A stretch of DNA of 64,000 bases from an uncultured Bacilli bacterium (lineage in GTDB: Bacteria; Bacillota_I; Bacilli_A; RF39; UBA660): the NCBI GenBank assembly GCA_944350385.1, contig CALVOV010000006.1, positions 1-64,000 of the forward strand, written 5' to 3'. A program made the position numbers and the translations under genes. Of this stretch, positions 27,270-37,454 are shown one piece after another (within the stretch, counting starts at the first letter, position 1; the number at the start of each line of letters is the position of its first letter). Under the pieces are notes generated by a model. That model had not been told where the DNA came from and made no database searches. It worked only from the letters and a program-made list of their open reading frames with translations.

Positions 27270-30200
27270 CCATGTTTTCTCTTGCAACTGTAAGCATTAG
27301 TTTAATTCTATTTGTTTGATTAGTATGAGAAGCTCCTGGATCATAATCAATAGCAACTATATTAGCATCTGGATATAAAGCTCGAATTCTTTTAATAACT
27401 GATTTACCTACAATATGATTTGGTAAGCAAGCAAATGGCTGAACGCAAACTATATTAGTTACCCCACTTTTAATTAATTCAACCATTTCAGCGGTTAAAA
27501 ACCATCCTTCTCCTGTCTGATTACCTGTTGATAATATTCCTTGAACATTTTTAGCTAATTCATAAATATTACTTACTTGCCTAAATCTAGTATTCTGAAT
27601 AGCTTGACGAACTGGTTTTTCATAAAAATCTATTAAATTTAAAGCTATATGATTTATCATAGCAACTTTTTTAGATGTTTTTAAAAGTTTTTCTTTAATC
27701 ATGCCATTGTAAGCACAATATTTAACAAAGCCCATCAAGTCTGGAACTGTCGCTTCAGCTCCTTCTTGTTCTAATTTATTAACTAAGTAATCATTACCAA
27801 AATAATTATATTTGATTAATATTTCTCCAACTATTCCTACTTTAGGAATAGTTTTATGTTTTATTTTTATATTATTAAATTCTTCGATTATTGATTTTAT
27901 ATTCTTTTTGAATTCTTTATAACTTCCTTTTCTAACAGCTATTTGACAAATATTTTGCCATTTATTATATAAATCTTCTGTTTTACCTTTTACTACTTCA
28001 TATGGTCTAGTGGCATATAAAAGTTTCATTAATAAATCTCCATAAACAACAGCTTGTAAGATTTTATTTACTAGTGATGGTGTAAATTTAAAAGCTTGTT
28101 CTTTTTCAAGTCCACTCAAATTTAGAGATAGAATTGAAACTTTTTCTAATCCTGCATCTTTTAAGGCTTTTCTTATTAATCCAATATAATTAGTAGCACG
28201 ACATCCTCCACCTGTTTGAGTAATTATAACACTGGTGTTTTCTGGATCATACTTTCCACTTTTTAATTCATGAATAAGTTGACCAGTTACTAATATTGCT
28301 GGATAGCAACTATCATTATTGACATATTTTAGTCCTGTTTCTACTGTATCATTTGTTGTTTGGTTTAAATAGACCGCTTGATATCCTTCACTATTTAGAA
28401 CAGATTCAAACATCTTAAAATGAGCACTAGACATATCTGGGAATAAAAGAGTATGCTTTTTATCTTCTTGTTTAAAATAATTTTTTTCATATTTATATGG
28501 AATATATTGAGTATTCTCTATTCGTTTATTCATTGATGCAATCAAAGAGCGAATTCTTATTTTAATTGCCCCTAAATTATTTATTTCATCTATTTTAATA
28601 GTAGTATAAAGTCTGTTATTGTATTTTAATATCTCTTCTGTTTGATCTGTGACAATAGCATCAAGTCCACAGCCAAAGGAATTTAAATTAACTAATTCCA
28701 TATTAGGGTGACGTGCTACAACATCAGCAGCATGATATACACGAGAATGATATGTCCATTGATCTACAACACGTAGCTTAGTATCTATTTGTGATAAATG
28801 ACAAATAGAGTCTTCGGTTAAAACAGCTAATCCTAAGGAATTAATCATTGTATCTATGCCATGATTTACTTCTTTATCTAAGTGATATGGTCTGCCAGCT
28901 AAAACTATTGCTTTTTCATTATGTTCATCAATATATTTAATGAACTCTTCTCCTTTAGTACGAACTTCTTCTTTAAATTTTCTTTGTTCACTAAAGCCTT
29001 TTTCTATAGCTCTTTTCAATTCTTCAATAGTAAAATTATATTCTTTAAATTCTTCTAGTTCTTGAAATCTTTTTAATAGACCTTTTTCTTCTAATGGTAA
29101 AAAAGGATTTATATATTTTATATTGTTAGTTTCAATGTCTTCAACATTTAACTTAATAGCTTCAGAATATGATTGAACTATTGGACAATTGTAATGGTTA
29201 TCACTAGTTTTAAATTCTTGATGTTCAAACATTATACACGGATAAAAGATAGTTTTTACTCCTTTTTCTATCAAATTTATAATATGTCCGTGAACTAGTT
29301 TGGCAGGATAACAAGCAGACTCTGAAGGCATTGATTCAATACCTTTTTCATATAATTTATGATTTGAATGATCTGATAAGATTACCTTGAAACCTAAATT
29401 AGTAAAAATAGTAAACCATAATGGATAATTTTCGTACATGTTTAGCACTCTTGGAATACCAATTTCTCCTCGTGGAGGATTTTCTAAAGGGGTATAATTG
29501 AATAATCGATCATACTTCCAAGAATACATATTTGGTAAAGTAGTATTGCTACCATTATTACCACTACCTCTTTCACAACGATTTCCAGATATTAAAATTC
29601 TTTTATTGAATTTATTTATAGTTAGAGCGCAATTATTTTGGCATCTTCCACAACGTGCTTGAGATGTTTCTATTTTTAAATTTTCTATTTCTTCTTTGGA
29701 CAACATTGAACTTTTTACATCTTGATCATCATATTGTTTGTAATTATTTGAAGCTATTAAAGCCATTCCATAGGCACCCATTAATCCAGCAATATTTGGC
29801 CTTACTACTTCTTTGCCAGTTATTTTTTCAAAAGCTCTTAAAATAGCATCATTTAAGAAAGTTCCACCCTGCACTACAATCTTTTTACCTAATGTTTCAT
29901 TATCACGAATCTTCATAACTTTTTGTAAGGCATTTCTTACAACTGAATAGGCTAATCCAGCAAAAATATCGCTTAATGGTCGTCCTTCTTTTTGTGTTTG
30001 TTTTATTTTAGAATTCATAAATACCGTACATCTTGATCCTAAATCAATTGGTGATTTAGAAGTTACTGCTAATTTTACAAATTCGTGAACATTCATATTT
30101 AGTGATTTAGCTAACGTTTCAATAAAAGAACCACAGCCAGATGAACAAGCTTCATTTAACATAATAGAATCTACAGCGCCATTTTTTATTTTGATATATT

Positions 30201-31479
30201 TCATATCTTGTCCACCAATGTCAATGATACTTTCAACATCTTTTAGAAAATAATTAGCCGCTTCATAATGAGCCATAGTTTCTATTTCACTTATATCTAA
30301 GTTAAAGGCTGTCTTAATTAATAATTCACCATAACCTGTTGAACCAGCACTTCTAATGACTGTTTTTTCTGGAAGTTTATCATATAAATCAAATAACATT
30401 TCCTTAACAGTATCGATTGGGGTTCCTTTGTTGCTACGATAATTCTGATATAGTAAGTTTCCATCTCCATCAATAGCAACTACCTTAGCTGTTGTTGAAC
30501 CAGCATCAATTCCTACAAATACATCACCAACATATGTAGAAAAATCTTTTTCTAGCACTTTGTATTTAGATTGCCTTTCTTTAAACTTTTCATAATCTTC
30601 AGCACTTGTAAATAATGGTTCTAGACTGCTTGATTCTTTTTCTTTAAACTTATCTATTTTTATTAATAATTTATCTAATTGATTTTTAGTAATTACTTTT
30701 TTATCTTCTTTATCAAGTACTGCTCCTAAACAAACAAATAAATTAGCATCTTTTGGAATAATTACTTCTTCTTTCTTTAATCCTAAGGTATCAATAAATC
30801 TTTCTCTTAGAGTTGAAAGATAGGTTAATGGACCACCTAAAAATATAACATTACCTTTAATTGGTTTACCGCAAGCTAATCCAGAAATTGTTTGATTTAC
30901 TACAGCTTGCATAATTGAAAGAGCAATATCTTCTTTTTTAGCCCCCTCATTTATTAATGGTTGAATATCTGTTTTAGCAAATACACCACATCGAGAAGCT
31001 ATAGGATATATCTTATTACCCTTTTTAGCTAATTCATTCAATCCTTCAGTTGTTTGATTTAATAAAACAGCCATTTGATCTAAAAATGCTCCTGTTCCAC
31101 CAGCGCATGAGCCATTCATTCTTTGCTCAATTGTTTGATCAAAGTAAATTATTTTAGCATCTTCACCACCTAATTCAATTGCAACATCAGTAGAAGGAGC
31201 ATATATTTCTATAGCATTCTTACAAGCAATAACTTCTTGGACAAAACCTACTTTTAAATATTTTGCTAAAGTTATTGCTCCACTTCCTGTTAATGTTAAA
31301 GTATAGTTATAACTGTCATTTCTTTTTAAGAATTCATGAAGTAAATCTTTTATAGTTTTTTTTGTATCAGAAAAATGTCTTCTATAATCACTATAGAGAA
31401 CATTGTCTTTTCCATCCATAGCAACTATTTTTACAGTTGTTGATCCAATATCTAATCCAATATTTACTAACTTCTTCAT
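27253..31479 (-). CDS. Giant acyl-CoA dehydratase activase-like protein (BcrAD/BadFG duplicated + DUF2229)
   Basis: 1408 residues. Two ASKHA ATPase domains occur in tandem: the first starts with NIGLDIGSTTVKIVA, the second (about residue 320) with FVGIDAGSTTAKVVA. Each has an iron-sulfur-binding Cys block (GSCAGGTGAFLDQ and EACSSGCGSFIE). A Cys cluster follows (ARCGRCQNNC, about 610) and then DUF2229 and a HgdB-like C-terminal part with FACLPNHIVGKS. Such fusions are common in anaerobic Bacillota, but their dehydratase partner is usually not nearby; none is seen here. The start has AGGAGG. Confidence 0.93.
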   Translation of the reverse strand: MKKLVNIGLDIGSTTVKIVAMDGKDNVLYSDYRRHFSDTKKTIKDLLHEFLKRNDSYNYTLTLTGSGAITLAKYLKVGFVQEVIACKNAIEIYAPSTDVAIELGGEDAKIIYFDQTIEQRMNGSCAGGTGAFLDQMAVLLNQTTEGLNELAKKGNKIYPIASRCGVFAKTDIQPLINEGAKKEDIALSIMQAVVNQTISGLACGKPIKGNVIFLGGPLTYLSTLRERFIDTLGLKKEEVIIPKDANLFVCLGAVLDKEDKKVITKNQLDKLLIKIDKFKEKESSSLEPLFTSAEDYEKFKERQSKYKVLEKDFSTYVGDVFVGIDAGSTTAKVVAIDGDGNLLYQNYRSNKGTPIDTVKEMLFDLYDKLPEKTVIRSAGSTGYGELLIKTAFNLDISEIETMAHYEAANYFLKDVESIIDIGGQDMKYIKIKNGAVDSIMLNEACSSGCGSFIETLAKSLNMNVHEFVKLAVTSKSPIDLGSRCTVFMNSKIKQTQKEGRPLSDIFAGLAYSVVRNALQKVMKIRDNETLGKKIVVQGGTFLNDAILRAFEKITGKEVVRPNIAGLMGAYGMALIASNNYKQYDDQDVKSSMLSKEEIENLKIETSQARCGRCQNNCALTINKFNKRILISGNRCERGSGNNGSNTTLPNMYSWKYDRLFNYTPLENPPRGEIGIPRVLNMYENYPLWFTIFTNLGFKVILSDHSNHKLYEKGIESMPSESACYPAKLVHGHIINLIEKGVKTIFYPCIMFEHQEFKTSDNHYNCPIVQSYSEAIKLNVEDIETNNIKYINPFLPLEEKGLLKRFQELEEFKEYNFTIEELKRAIEKGFSEQRKFKEEVRTKGEEFIKYIDEHNEKAIVLAGRPYHLDKEVNHGIDTMINSLGLAVLTEDSICHLSQIDTKLRVVDQWTYHSRVYHAADVVARHPNMELVNLNSFGCGLDAIVTDQTEEILKYNNRLYTTIKIDEINNLGAIKIRIRSLIASMNKRIENTQYIPYKYEKNYFKQEDKKHTLLFPDMSSAHFKMFESVLNSEGYQAVYLNQTTNDTVETGLKYVNNDSCYPAILVTGQLIHELKSGKYDPENTSVIITQTGGGCRATNYIGLIRKALKDAGLEKVSILSLNLSGLEKEQAFKFTPSLVNKILQAVVYGDLLMKLLYATRPYEVVKGKTEDLYNKWQNICQIAVRKGSYKEFKKNIKSIIEEFNNIKIKHKTIPKVGIVGEILIKYNYFGNDYLVNKLEQEGAEATVPDLMGFVKYCAYNGMIKEKLLKTSKKVAMINHIALNLIDFYEKPVRQAIQNTRFRQVSNIYELAKNVQGILSTGNQTGEGWFLTAEMVELIKSGVTNIVCVQPFACLPNHIVGKSVIKRIRALYPDANIVAIDYDPGASHTNQTNRIKLMLTVARENMEKTQR

Positions 31480-31483
31480 ACTA

Positions 31484-32176
31484 CTAAACCTCCTGAATTA
31501 TTATCGAATTCATTAATTCTCTTATTAAGTCTTTATTAAATTCTTTTAAATTTTTAAATGTAAATGTATATACTTTATTATTAAAATAAATTAATAACTT
31601 TCTACTATTTGCTGAGGCATGAAGTAAATAACCTGTATAATCTCCTTCTACTAAATCAAGACTATATAGTACAGGAAATTCTTCTAAAGCAAATTTATTT
31701 AATATATAATCTTCTTTATTTTTTCTATTTATTTGTATTATACTTGGAGAGTTTTTTGCTTCTTTTATTTTAGACATCAACTCTAAGTCTGATAATATTT
31801 TACTACTTTTTATAATCTTAGTAGTATCTATAATTTCATTTTTATAATTTTTGAATTTTTCTAAATAAGGAATATTTATTTCTATTGTAAAAGAAGTCTT
31901 TTCATCTTTGATACATGTATATTTATTTTCTTCTTCTAAGCAATCATAATCAGAAAAAATATCTTTTATTTTAATATTTTTATATTCGATGTACTTATCT
32001 ACTTCTTCAGTATTTATTACTAGCAAATCTGTTAATATTAACCCTTCTTTTATCTGTTCTAATTTGTTTTTTTCTGTTGCTGATAATTGTAAATTATTTA
32101 TTGATAAGTATTTTATTGTTATTAGTATCATTATTATAAAAATTATAATGAAATATTTTTTTAATTTACTACACAT
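31484..32176 (-). CDS. Membrane-anchored orphan, 230 residues
   Basis: A transmembrane helix (about residues 8-25) and an outside domain with two halves; Cys residues at DYDCLEEENKYTCIKD could pair. I do not recognise it. Its stop codon lies 4 bases before the start of the activase gene, so they may be read together. The start has CGAGG. Confidence 0.7.
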   Translation of the reverse strand: MCSKLKKYFIIIFIIMILITIKYLSINNLQLSATEKNKLEQIKEGLILTDLLVINTEEVDKYIEYKNIKIKDIFSDYDCLEEENKYTCIKDEKTSFTIEINIPYLEKFKNYKNEIIDTTKIIKSSKILSDLELMSKIKEAKNSPSIIQINRKNKEDYILNKFALEEFPVLYSLDLVEGDYTGYLLHASANSRKLLIYFNNKVYTFTFKNLKEFNKDLIRELMNSIIIQEV

Positions 32177-32201
32177 ATTTTTACCTCGTTATATATTGTA
32201 G

Positions 32202-32230
32202 CAAAAAAAAAGACTATTAGCTAGTCTCTT
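32202..32230 (-). terminator. Terminator of the DUF1653 gene
   Basis: Stem AGACTA/TAGTCT around five bases, then a run of nine T on the minus strand. Confidence 0.75.
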
Positions 32231-32238
32231 AATTTATA

Positions 32239-32493
32239 CTATTTATCTCTATGTACTTTACTTTTTATATGTTGCAATTCAAAACGGTATTTTTGTTTTA
32301 CTTCAGGATATTTCTCATGATCTACCTCACTTAGAAATAAATCAAGTGGTCTTGCCCATAAAGCTCCATCATCATATAACTTTCTATATAAAACTAATTC
32401 TTCTTCTGTTTCCGAATGTTTAGCAATATCTTCTACTATATAATAATCTCCTTTAAAGTGTTTATATACGCCGTGTATTTTCAATTTATTCAT
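32239..32493 (-). CDS. DUF1653 domain protein
   Basis: 84 residues with the typical core [28 protein letters not shown], and [13 protein letters not shown]. Small cytoplasmic protein of unknown function. It follows the GNAT gene by one base and is likely co-transcribed with it. The start has GTAGGAG. Confidence 0.9.
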   Translation of the reverse strand: MNKLKIHGVYKHFKGDYYIVEDIAKHSETEEELVLYRKLYDDGALWARPLDLFLSEVDHEKYPEVKQKYRFELQHIKSKVHRDK

Positions 32494-32494
32494 T

Positions 32495-32983
32495 TTATTC
32501 TCCTACTTTCTTTATTAAATTTATTGTTCTAGAATGATATCCCTGTTTTTGATAGAAATTCTTAGCTGAATCATTATAAGCAAATACTTCAATATTAATA
32601 TATTTACAATTTTGTTCTTTTAGATAATTTTCCATGTGATTCATTAATTCTTTACCAACACCTTGACTTCTTTGTTTTCTAGTAACTACTAATTCGATAA
32701 TTCTTCCAGTTTTGGGACATTTATAATCTAATAAATCTTCTTCATCATATTTTCTTAAACAACCCATTATCAAACCTACTACTTGATTATTTTCGATTGC
32801 TAAAAAGCATTTTCCATTATTTTCTTTAATTGTTTCTAAGTCTACCTGGAACATTTTTTCACGATAGTCTTTACCAAGTTGATCTAAATTATCTTGATCT
32901 ATTGAAATAATATATTCCTCTAATTCTACAAGTAAATCTTTACATTCTTCTAAATATTTTTCTTGATATTCAATTACTTTCAT
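32495..32983 (-). CDS. GNAT family N-acetyltransferase
   Basis: 162 residues. The acetyl-CoA loop is [13 protein letters not shown] (Q/RxxGxG/A), preceded by strand IIELVVT, followed by [14 protein letters not shown], as in RimI-like enzymes. Substrate unknown. The start has AGAGGAG. It is transcribed with the DUF1653 gene. Confidence 0.9.
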   Translation of the reverse strand: MKVIEYQEKYLEECKDLLVELEEYIISIDQDNLDQLGKDYREKMFQVDLETIKENNGKCFLAIENNQVVGLIMGCLRKYDEEDLLDYKCPKTGRIIELVVTRKQRSQGVGKELMNHMENYLKEQNCKYINIEVFAYNDSAKNFYQKQGYHSRTINLIKKVGE

Positions 32984-33016
32984 ATTTTACTCCTCTTTTT
33001 TATTGTATCACATATT

Positions 33017-34921
33017 TTATCCTAATAATAATTTTACTATTTCACCATCTTCTTGCATAGTTCCAGCTTGTGGAGATTGTTCTATAATTTTCTCTCCGTT
33101 TCCTGAATATTCAACATGAAAATTTACTAACATTTTCTTAGCATCAGCTACATTTTTCCCAATAACATTCGGTACTTCATAAGTTACTTTGTCATTCCAT
33201 TCATAATCTTTTTCTACTTCACCTTGTTGTTTTTCTATGCCTAGGGCATCGATGATATCTAATAAAATTCTTCTAGCTATTGGTGTTGTTGTATAGCTTG
33301 AGAGTAGTGCTGTATTTTTAGGATTGTCTATTGCTAGATATAAAATTGCTTCTGGATCATTAGATGGCACTACGGACATAAAAGACATGATATAGTTATT
33401 TACTAAATAATGACCATCTACTGCTTTTTGTGCTGTTCCTGTTTTACCACCTATTCGGTAGCCCTCAATATAAGCTGATTTCCCTCCGCCTTTTGCAACT
33501 ACATATTCTAGTGCTCTGCGCATAATAGCAGAAGTCTCACTGCTAACAGTCTTTCTGATTAATTTTTTAGTATTTTCTTGAATAATAGTATTAGTTTCTG
33601 GTTCTGATATACTTTTAACAATATATGGTTGATATAAATAACCTCCATTAACTACTGAGGCAACAGCAGCTACTTGTTGTATAGGTGTTACTGATACTCC
33701 TTGTCCGAAAGCCGTTGTTGCTAGTTCTACATTACCTACTCTTTCTAAATCAAAGATGATTCCTTGACCTTCACCATTTAAATCAATACCTGTTTTAGAA
33801 CCAAATCCAAATTTTCTAATATATGAAAATAACCTTTCTTTTCCTAACATTTGTCCTAGTTTAACGAATCCTGGATTACAAGAATTCTGTAATACCTCTA
33901 AAAATGTTTGATCTCCATGCCCTCCAGCTTTCCAACAACGAAGTTTGGAACCATCGACTGTTACACTTCCAGAATCATAGAAGTGATCTTTATCTAAATC
34001 AACTACTTTTTCTTCTACAGCAGAAGCCATAGTAACTATCTTAAATGTACTTCCTGGTTCATACGATGACCAAATTGGTAAATTACGGCTTAATACTTCA
34101 CTACTATAATTTTGATAATTGTTAGGGTCATAATCTGGACGTGATGCCATACCTAAAATTTCTCCTGTTTTTGGATCCATTACAATGGCAAGAGCATTGT
34201 CTGGAGTAAACATATCAACAATATTATCTAGTTCTCTCTCCAATGATTTTTGAATATTTAAATCAATTGTTAAATTTATATTCAAGCCAGGTGTTGGTTC
34301 ATTATAAACTTCTGCTTTATCTAATTTATTACCTTTAGCATCAGAGAAATATTTTATGGCCCCTGCTGTTCCAGTCAAATAATCATCATATTGTAGTTCT
34401 AATCCAGATAATCCTTGATTATCAATTCCAACATATCCTAAAGAATGCGATAAGAGATTTTTATAAGGATAATTTCTCTTAGATTCTTTAATTAAATAAA
34501 CTCCTTCATAATTTAGAGAATTAATTTTATCAGCTATTTCAAAGGATAATCTTCTTCCTTCAGGATGAACTCTTTCTATTGATGTTTCTTTGTAGACATG
34601 TTTTTTCATTTTTTCATAAGAAACATTTAAAATTTCTGCTAAATTTTTAGTTACTTCTTCTTTATTTTCAATTTGGTTAGGTATTAAAAAGAGACTTGTT
34701 GTCGTTAAGTTATCAGCTAATATTTCGCCATTACGATCAGTAATTATACCTCTATCTGCTTCTGCTGGTAATTCTCTACTCCAAAGGGATGAAGCATAGT
34801 CTTTTAATTTATTATAATCAATTACTTCAATGAAAAGTACTCTAATGACGATGATAGTAAACATAATAAGCATTAATAAGAATAGTATTTTTATTCTTTT
34901 ATTTACAGTTTTTAAAAACAT
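33017..34921 (-). CDS. Class B penicillin-binding protein, one PASTA domain (PbpB/SpoVD-like)
   Basis: 634 residues. A short cytoplasmic start and a transmembrane helix (about 10-28) precede the dimerisation domain (RGIITDRNG) and the transpeptidase domain with SYEPGSTFK (SxxK), NSCNPGF (SxN) and KTGTAQ (KTG). One C-terminal PASTA domain ends ... QSPQAGTMQEDG. It cross-links peptidoglycan with a SEDS partner. This is a second class B enzyme beside the one at 54722; which serves division and which serves elongation is unclear. The start has AAGAGGTGG. Confidence 0.93.
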   Translation of the reverse strand: MFLKTVNKRIKILFLLMLIMFTIIVIRVLFIEVIDYNKLKDYASSLWSRELPAEADRGIITDRNGEILADNLTTTSLFLIPNQIENKEEVTKNLAEILNVSYEKMKKHVYKETSIERVHPEGRRLSFEIADKINSLNYEGVYLIKESKRNYPYKNLLSHSLGYVGIDNQGLSGLELQYDDYLTGTAGAIKYFSDAKGNKLDKAEVYNEPTPGLNINLTIDLNIQKSLERELDNIVDMFTPDNALAIVMDPKTGEILGMASRPDYDPNNYQNYSSEVLSRNLPIWSSYEPGSTFKIVTMASAVEEKVVDLDKDHFYDSGSVTVDGSKLRCWKAGGHGDQTFLEVLQNSCNPGFVKLGQMLGKERLFSYIRKFGFGSKTGIDLNGEGQGIIFDLERVGNVELATTAFGQGVSVTPIQQVAAVASVVNGGYLYQPYIVKSISEPETNTIIQENTKKLIRKTVSSETSAIMRRALEYVVAKGGGKSAYIEGYRIGGKTGTAQKAVDGHYLVNNYIMSFMSVVPSNDPEAILYLAIDNPKNTALLSSYTTTPIARRILLDIIDALGIEKQQGEVEKDYEWNDKVTYEVPNVIGKNVADAKKMLVNFHVEYSGNGEKIIEQSPQAGTMQEDGEIVKLLLG

Positions 34922-34990
34922 GGTCCACCTCTTTAGAATATATGATGAATAGTCTTTATTTCATTACATATATTTTGATAGGAGGTTTAT

Positions 34991-35668
34991 ATGTACGAGG
35001 AATATGTAGTAAAAAAAGGTGATACTGTTTATGGAATAAGCAATCAATTTGGGGTTAAAGCTTCTGATATTGCTAATTTAAATAACTTAGATAATTTTGT
35101 TATTCAAATTGGACAAATTTTAAAAATTCCTACCAAACAAGGTGATAATCCTAGCAGTTATTTTACTTATACTGTTAAGAAGGGAGATAGTTTGTATTCA
35201 ATTGCTAAAGTCTACGAGACTACTGTTAATGATATTATTCAACTGAATAAATTGACAAGTAATTTGTTGTCTATAGGTCAAAAGTTATTGATACCTGAAA
35301 ATGATTTTACAGTAACTGCTAAACCTAATTTTAGTAAGTATACTGTAAAAAAAGGTGATACTTTATATAATATTTCCAAAAAATATGGAGTATCTGTTGA
35401 TACTATTATGAAAGATAATGGTTTAAAGTCTTCTGTTCTATCTATTGGACAAGTTTTAAACATTCGTACTCCTATCACTGATGAAGTTTTAGTAGAAGAA
35501 TGTTATGGAGAGGAATATGTTCCTAAAAAAGATATTATTTATATTGTTAAGAAAGGAGATAATCTATATTCGATTGCCAAAAAATATAATACCGATGTAA
35601 ATAGCATAAAAAGCAAGAATAATCTAACTAGTAATTTATTAAGTATAGGACAAGAATTAAAGATTTAG
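34991..35668 (+). CDS. LysM protein with four LysM domains
   Basis: 225 residues. Four copies of the ~44-residue LysM domain, each starting YxVKKGDTxYxIxxxxxxxxxxI and ending LSIGQxLxI, at about residues 4, 60, 116 and 180. No signal peptide, so it is not exported by the Sec route; it may act in the mother cell or be released otherwise. First of a plus-strand trio, with start after TAGGAGG. It lies head-to-head with the PBP gene at 33017-34921. Confidence 0.92.
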   Translation: MYEEYVVKKGDTVYGISNQFGVKASDIANLNNLDNFVIQIGQILKIPTKQGDNPSSYFTYTVKKGDSLYSIAKVYETTVNDIIQLNKLTSNLLSIGQKLLIPENDFTVTAKPNFSKYTVKKGDTLYNISKKYGVSVDTIMKDNGLKSSVLSIGQVLNIRTPITDEVLVEECYGEEYVPKKDIIYIVKKGDNLYSIAKKYNTDVNSIKSKNNLTSNLLSIGQELKI

Positions 35669-35683
35669 GAGGAAAATATTAGT

Positions 35684-36091
35684 ATGGAAAAATATTATAA
35701 TGATATAAATTTAAAGAATGATACGGCTTATCAAAATTTTTTGATGGATAATCCTGGTAGCGGATATTTAAAAGTTCGTGCTTCGGCAGCTAATCAAGCT
35801 TATCCTATTAGTGGATTGAAAATTCGTATCTTAAAACATATTGGACAGTATGATGTAATTTTTTTTGAGGGAATTACTGATGATTCTGGAATGATAAATA
35901 ATATTGTATTACCTACACCAGATCATGCATTGAATGATTTGATGATTCCTGATTATACTTCATATGAGTTACAGGCATCTAATGCTTTAGAAAATCTTTA
36001 TCAAAGTTTTCAATTAGCTATGTATAATGGTATTACCGTTATTCAAGATATTAATGTTGTTCCAACTCTTTCTGGTTCAGAGGTGATTTAA
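35684..36091 (+). CDS. Carboxypeptidase-regulatory-like domain protein
   Basis: 135 residues. GYLKVRASAANQAYPISGLKIRIL followed by DDSGMINNIVLPTP is the pattern of the carboxypeptidase-regulatory-like (transthyretin-like) fold, found in surface proteins of Bacillota. The stop codon overlaps the start of the next gene (TAATG), so the two are translationally coupled. No signal peptide. Confidence 0.65.
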   Translation: MEKYYNDINLKNDTAYQNFLMDNPGSGYLKVRASAANQAYPISGLKIRILKHIGQYDVIFFEGITDDSGMINNIVLPTPDHALNDLMIPDYTSYELQASNALENLYQSFQLAMYNGITVIQDINVVPTLSGSEVI

Positions 36092-37431
36092 TGGCGATAA
36101 AATATCCTGTTGTTCCTAACGAAATTATTGTGCACTTGGGAGCCCCAGATGCGGCAGCTAAAGATATTACTGTTTCTTTTACAGACTATATTACTAATGT
36201 GGCTTCTAGCGAAATTTATCCTACTTGGCCTACAGAAGCACTTAAAGCTAATATTTTAGCAATCATTTCTTTTACTTTAAATAGAATTTACAATGAATGG
36301 TATCGTAGTAAGGGATATAATTTTGACATTACTTCTTCCCCTGCTTATGATCAAACTTTTATCGAAAACCGAAGTGTTTACGAGAACATTAATAATATTG
36401 TAGAAGATATATTTAACAATTATATTTATAAAGATGGGCAGGTTCAACCTTATTTTTCTCAATATTGTGACGGTCGTAATGTAACTTGTGATGGCTTGTC
36501 ACAATGGGGAAGCGTTTCTCTGGCAAATAGTGGAATGGATTACTTAGAAATATTAAGAAAATATTATGGCGATGACATTAGTGTTAAATATGATGCGCCT
36601 GTTGGTGATACAATGAGTTTTCCTGGATATGATGTAGGTCCCGGACAAGTTGGCAATCCCGTTTGGGCTATCCAAAGGGATTTAAAAAGAATTAAGCAAA
36701 ATTATCCCGCTATTCCAGTTATTAAAGATACATTAGGTATTTATAATAAAGAAACTGAAGATGCTGTCAAAAAGTTTCAAGAAATTTTTAGTTTACCTGT
36801 TACTGGTGTTGTAGATAAGGCTACTTGGTATAAAATTAAATACATTTATACAAGTGTTAAAAAGTTAGCTGATTTATGTACTGAGGGATTATCTACAGAA
36901 GAAGCTAATTTTCTTTATAAAGATGTTTTACAATATGGTGATACTGGAATTGAGGTTGAATACATTCATTATTATTTGGATGCTTTGTCATTTTTTGATG
37001 ATGACATTCCTCATTTAAAAACTAATTCCGTTTACAATGATGCAACTAAAACTATGGTTACAGCTTTTCAGGAAAAATATAATTTACCAGTAACTGGCAA
37101 ATTTACTTATACAGATTGGAATGTTTTAAAGAATGCTTATGATAATATGCTTAAATCTATTCCTGAAGAATATATAGAATATGCTGATGACTTATTTCCT
37201 GGATATTTTATTAGTGAAGGCGTTAGTGGTGAAGATGTTTATACTTTACAAAGATTACTTTTGAAGATTTGTCGCTATGATGGATCAATTCCTGGTGTTG
37301 TTGTTAATGGTGAATACGATGCTTTAACAGAGAGTTCTGTCAAAAAAATTCAGGACGACTATGATTTAGGTGTTACGGGAATAGTTGGACCTTTTTCTTG
37401 GAGAAAGATTGCAGAATTAGCTAGAAGATAA
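36091..37431 (+). CDS. SpoIID/LytB-like domain with three peptidoglycan-binding domains
   Basis: 446 residues. The N-terminal 190 residues contain a SpoIID-like stretch: SSEIYPTWPTEALKANILAI with Glu41 in the position of the catalytic Glu, and CDGLSQWGS like the GxSQWGA block. Three PG_binding_1 domains follow (GIYNKETEDAVKKFQ, then NATKTMVTAFQEKYN-like, then DALTESSVKKIQ). It may cut or bind peptidoglycan. Related proteins occur in spore-forming Clostridia. No signal peptide. With the LysM and transthyretin-like neighbours it forms a wall-directed unit. Confidence 0.85.
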   Translation: MAIKYPVVPNEIIVHLGAPDAAAKDITVSFTDYITNVASSEIYPTWPTEALKANILAIISFTLNRIYNEWYRSKGYNFDITSSPAYDQTFIENRSVYENINNIVEDIFNNYIYKDGQVQPYFSQYCDGRNVTCDGLSQWGSVSLANSGMDYLEILRKYYGDDISVKYDAPVGDTMSFPGYDVGPGQVGNPVWAIQRDLKRIKQNYPAIPVIKDTLGIYNKETEDAVKKFQEIFSLPVTGVVDKATWYKIKYIYTSVKKLADLCTEGLSTEEANFLYKDVLQYGDTGIEVEYIHYYLDALSFFDDDIPHLKTNSVYNDATKTMVTAFQEKYNLPVTGKFTYTDWNVLKNAYDNMLKSIPEEYIEYADDLFPGYFISEGVSGEDVYTLQRLLLKICRYDGSIPGVVVNGEYDALTESSVKKIQDDYDLGVTGIVGPFSWRKIAELARR

Positions 37432-37433
37432 AA

Positions 37434-37454
37434 AAAAGAGAGTTTCTCTCTTTT
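37434..37454. terminator. Bidirectional terminator between the plus island and gpmA
   Basis: 9-bp stem AAAAGAGAG/CTCTCTTTT around three bases, flanked by A-run and T-run, so it works for the SpoIID-like gene (+) and gpmA (-). Confidence 0.85.
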
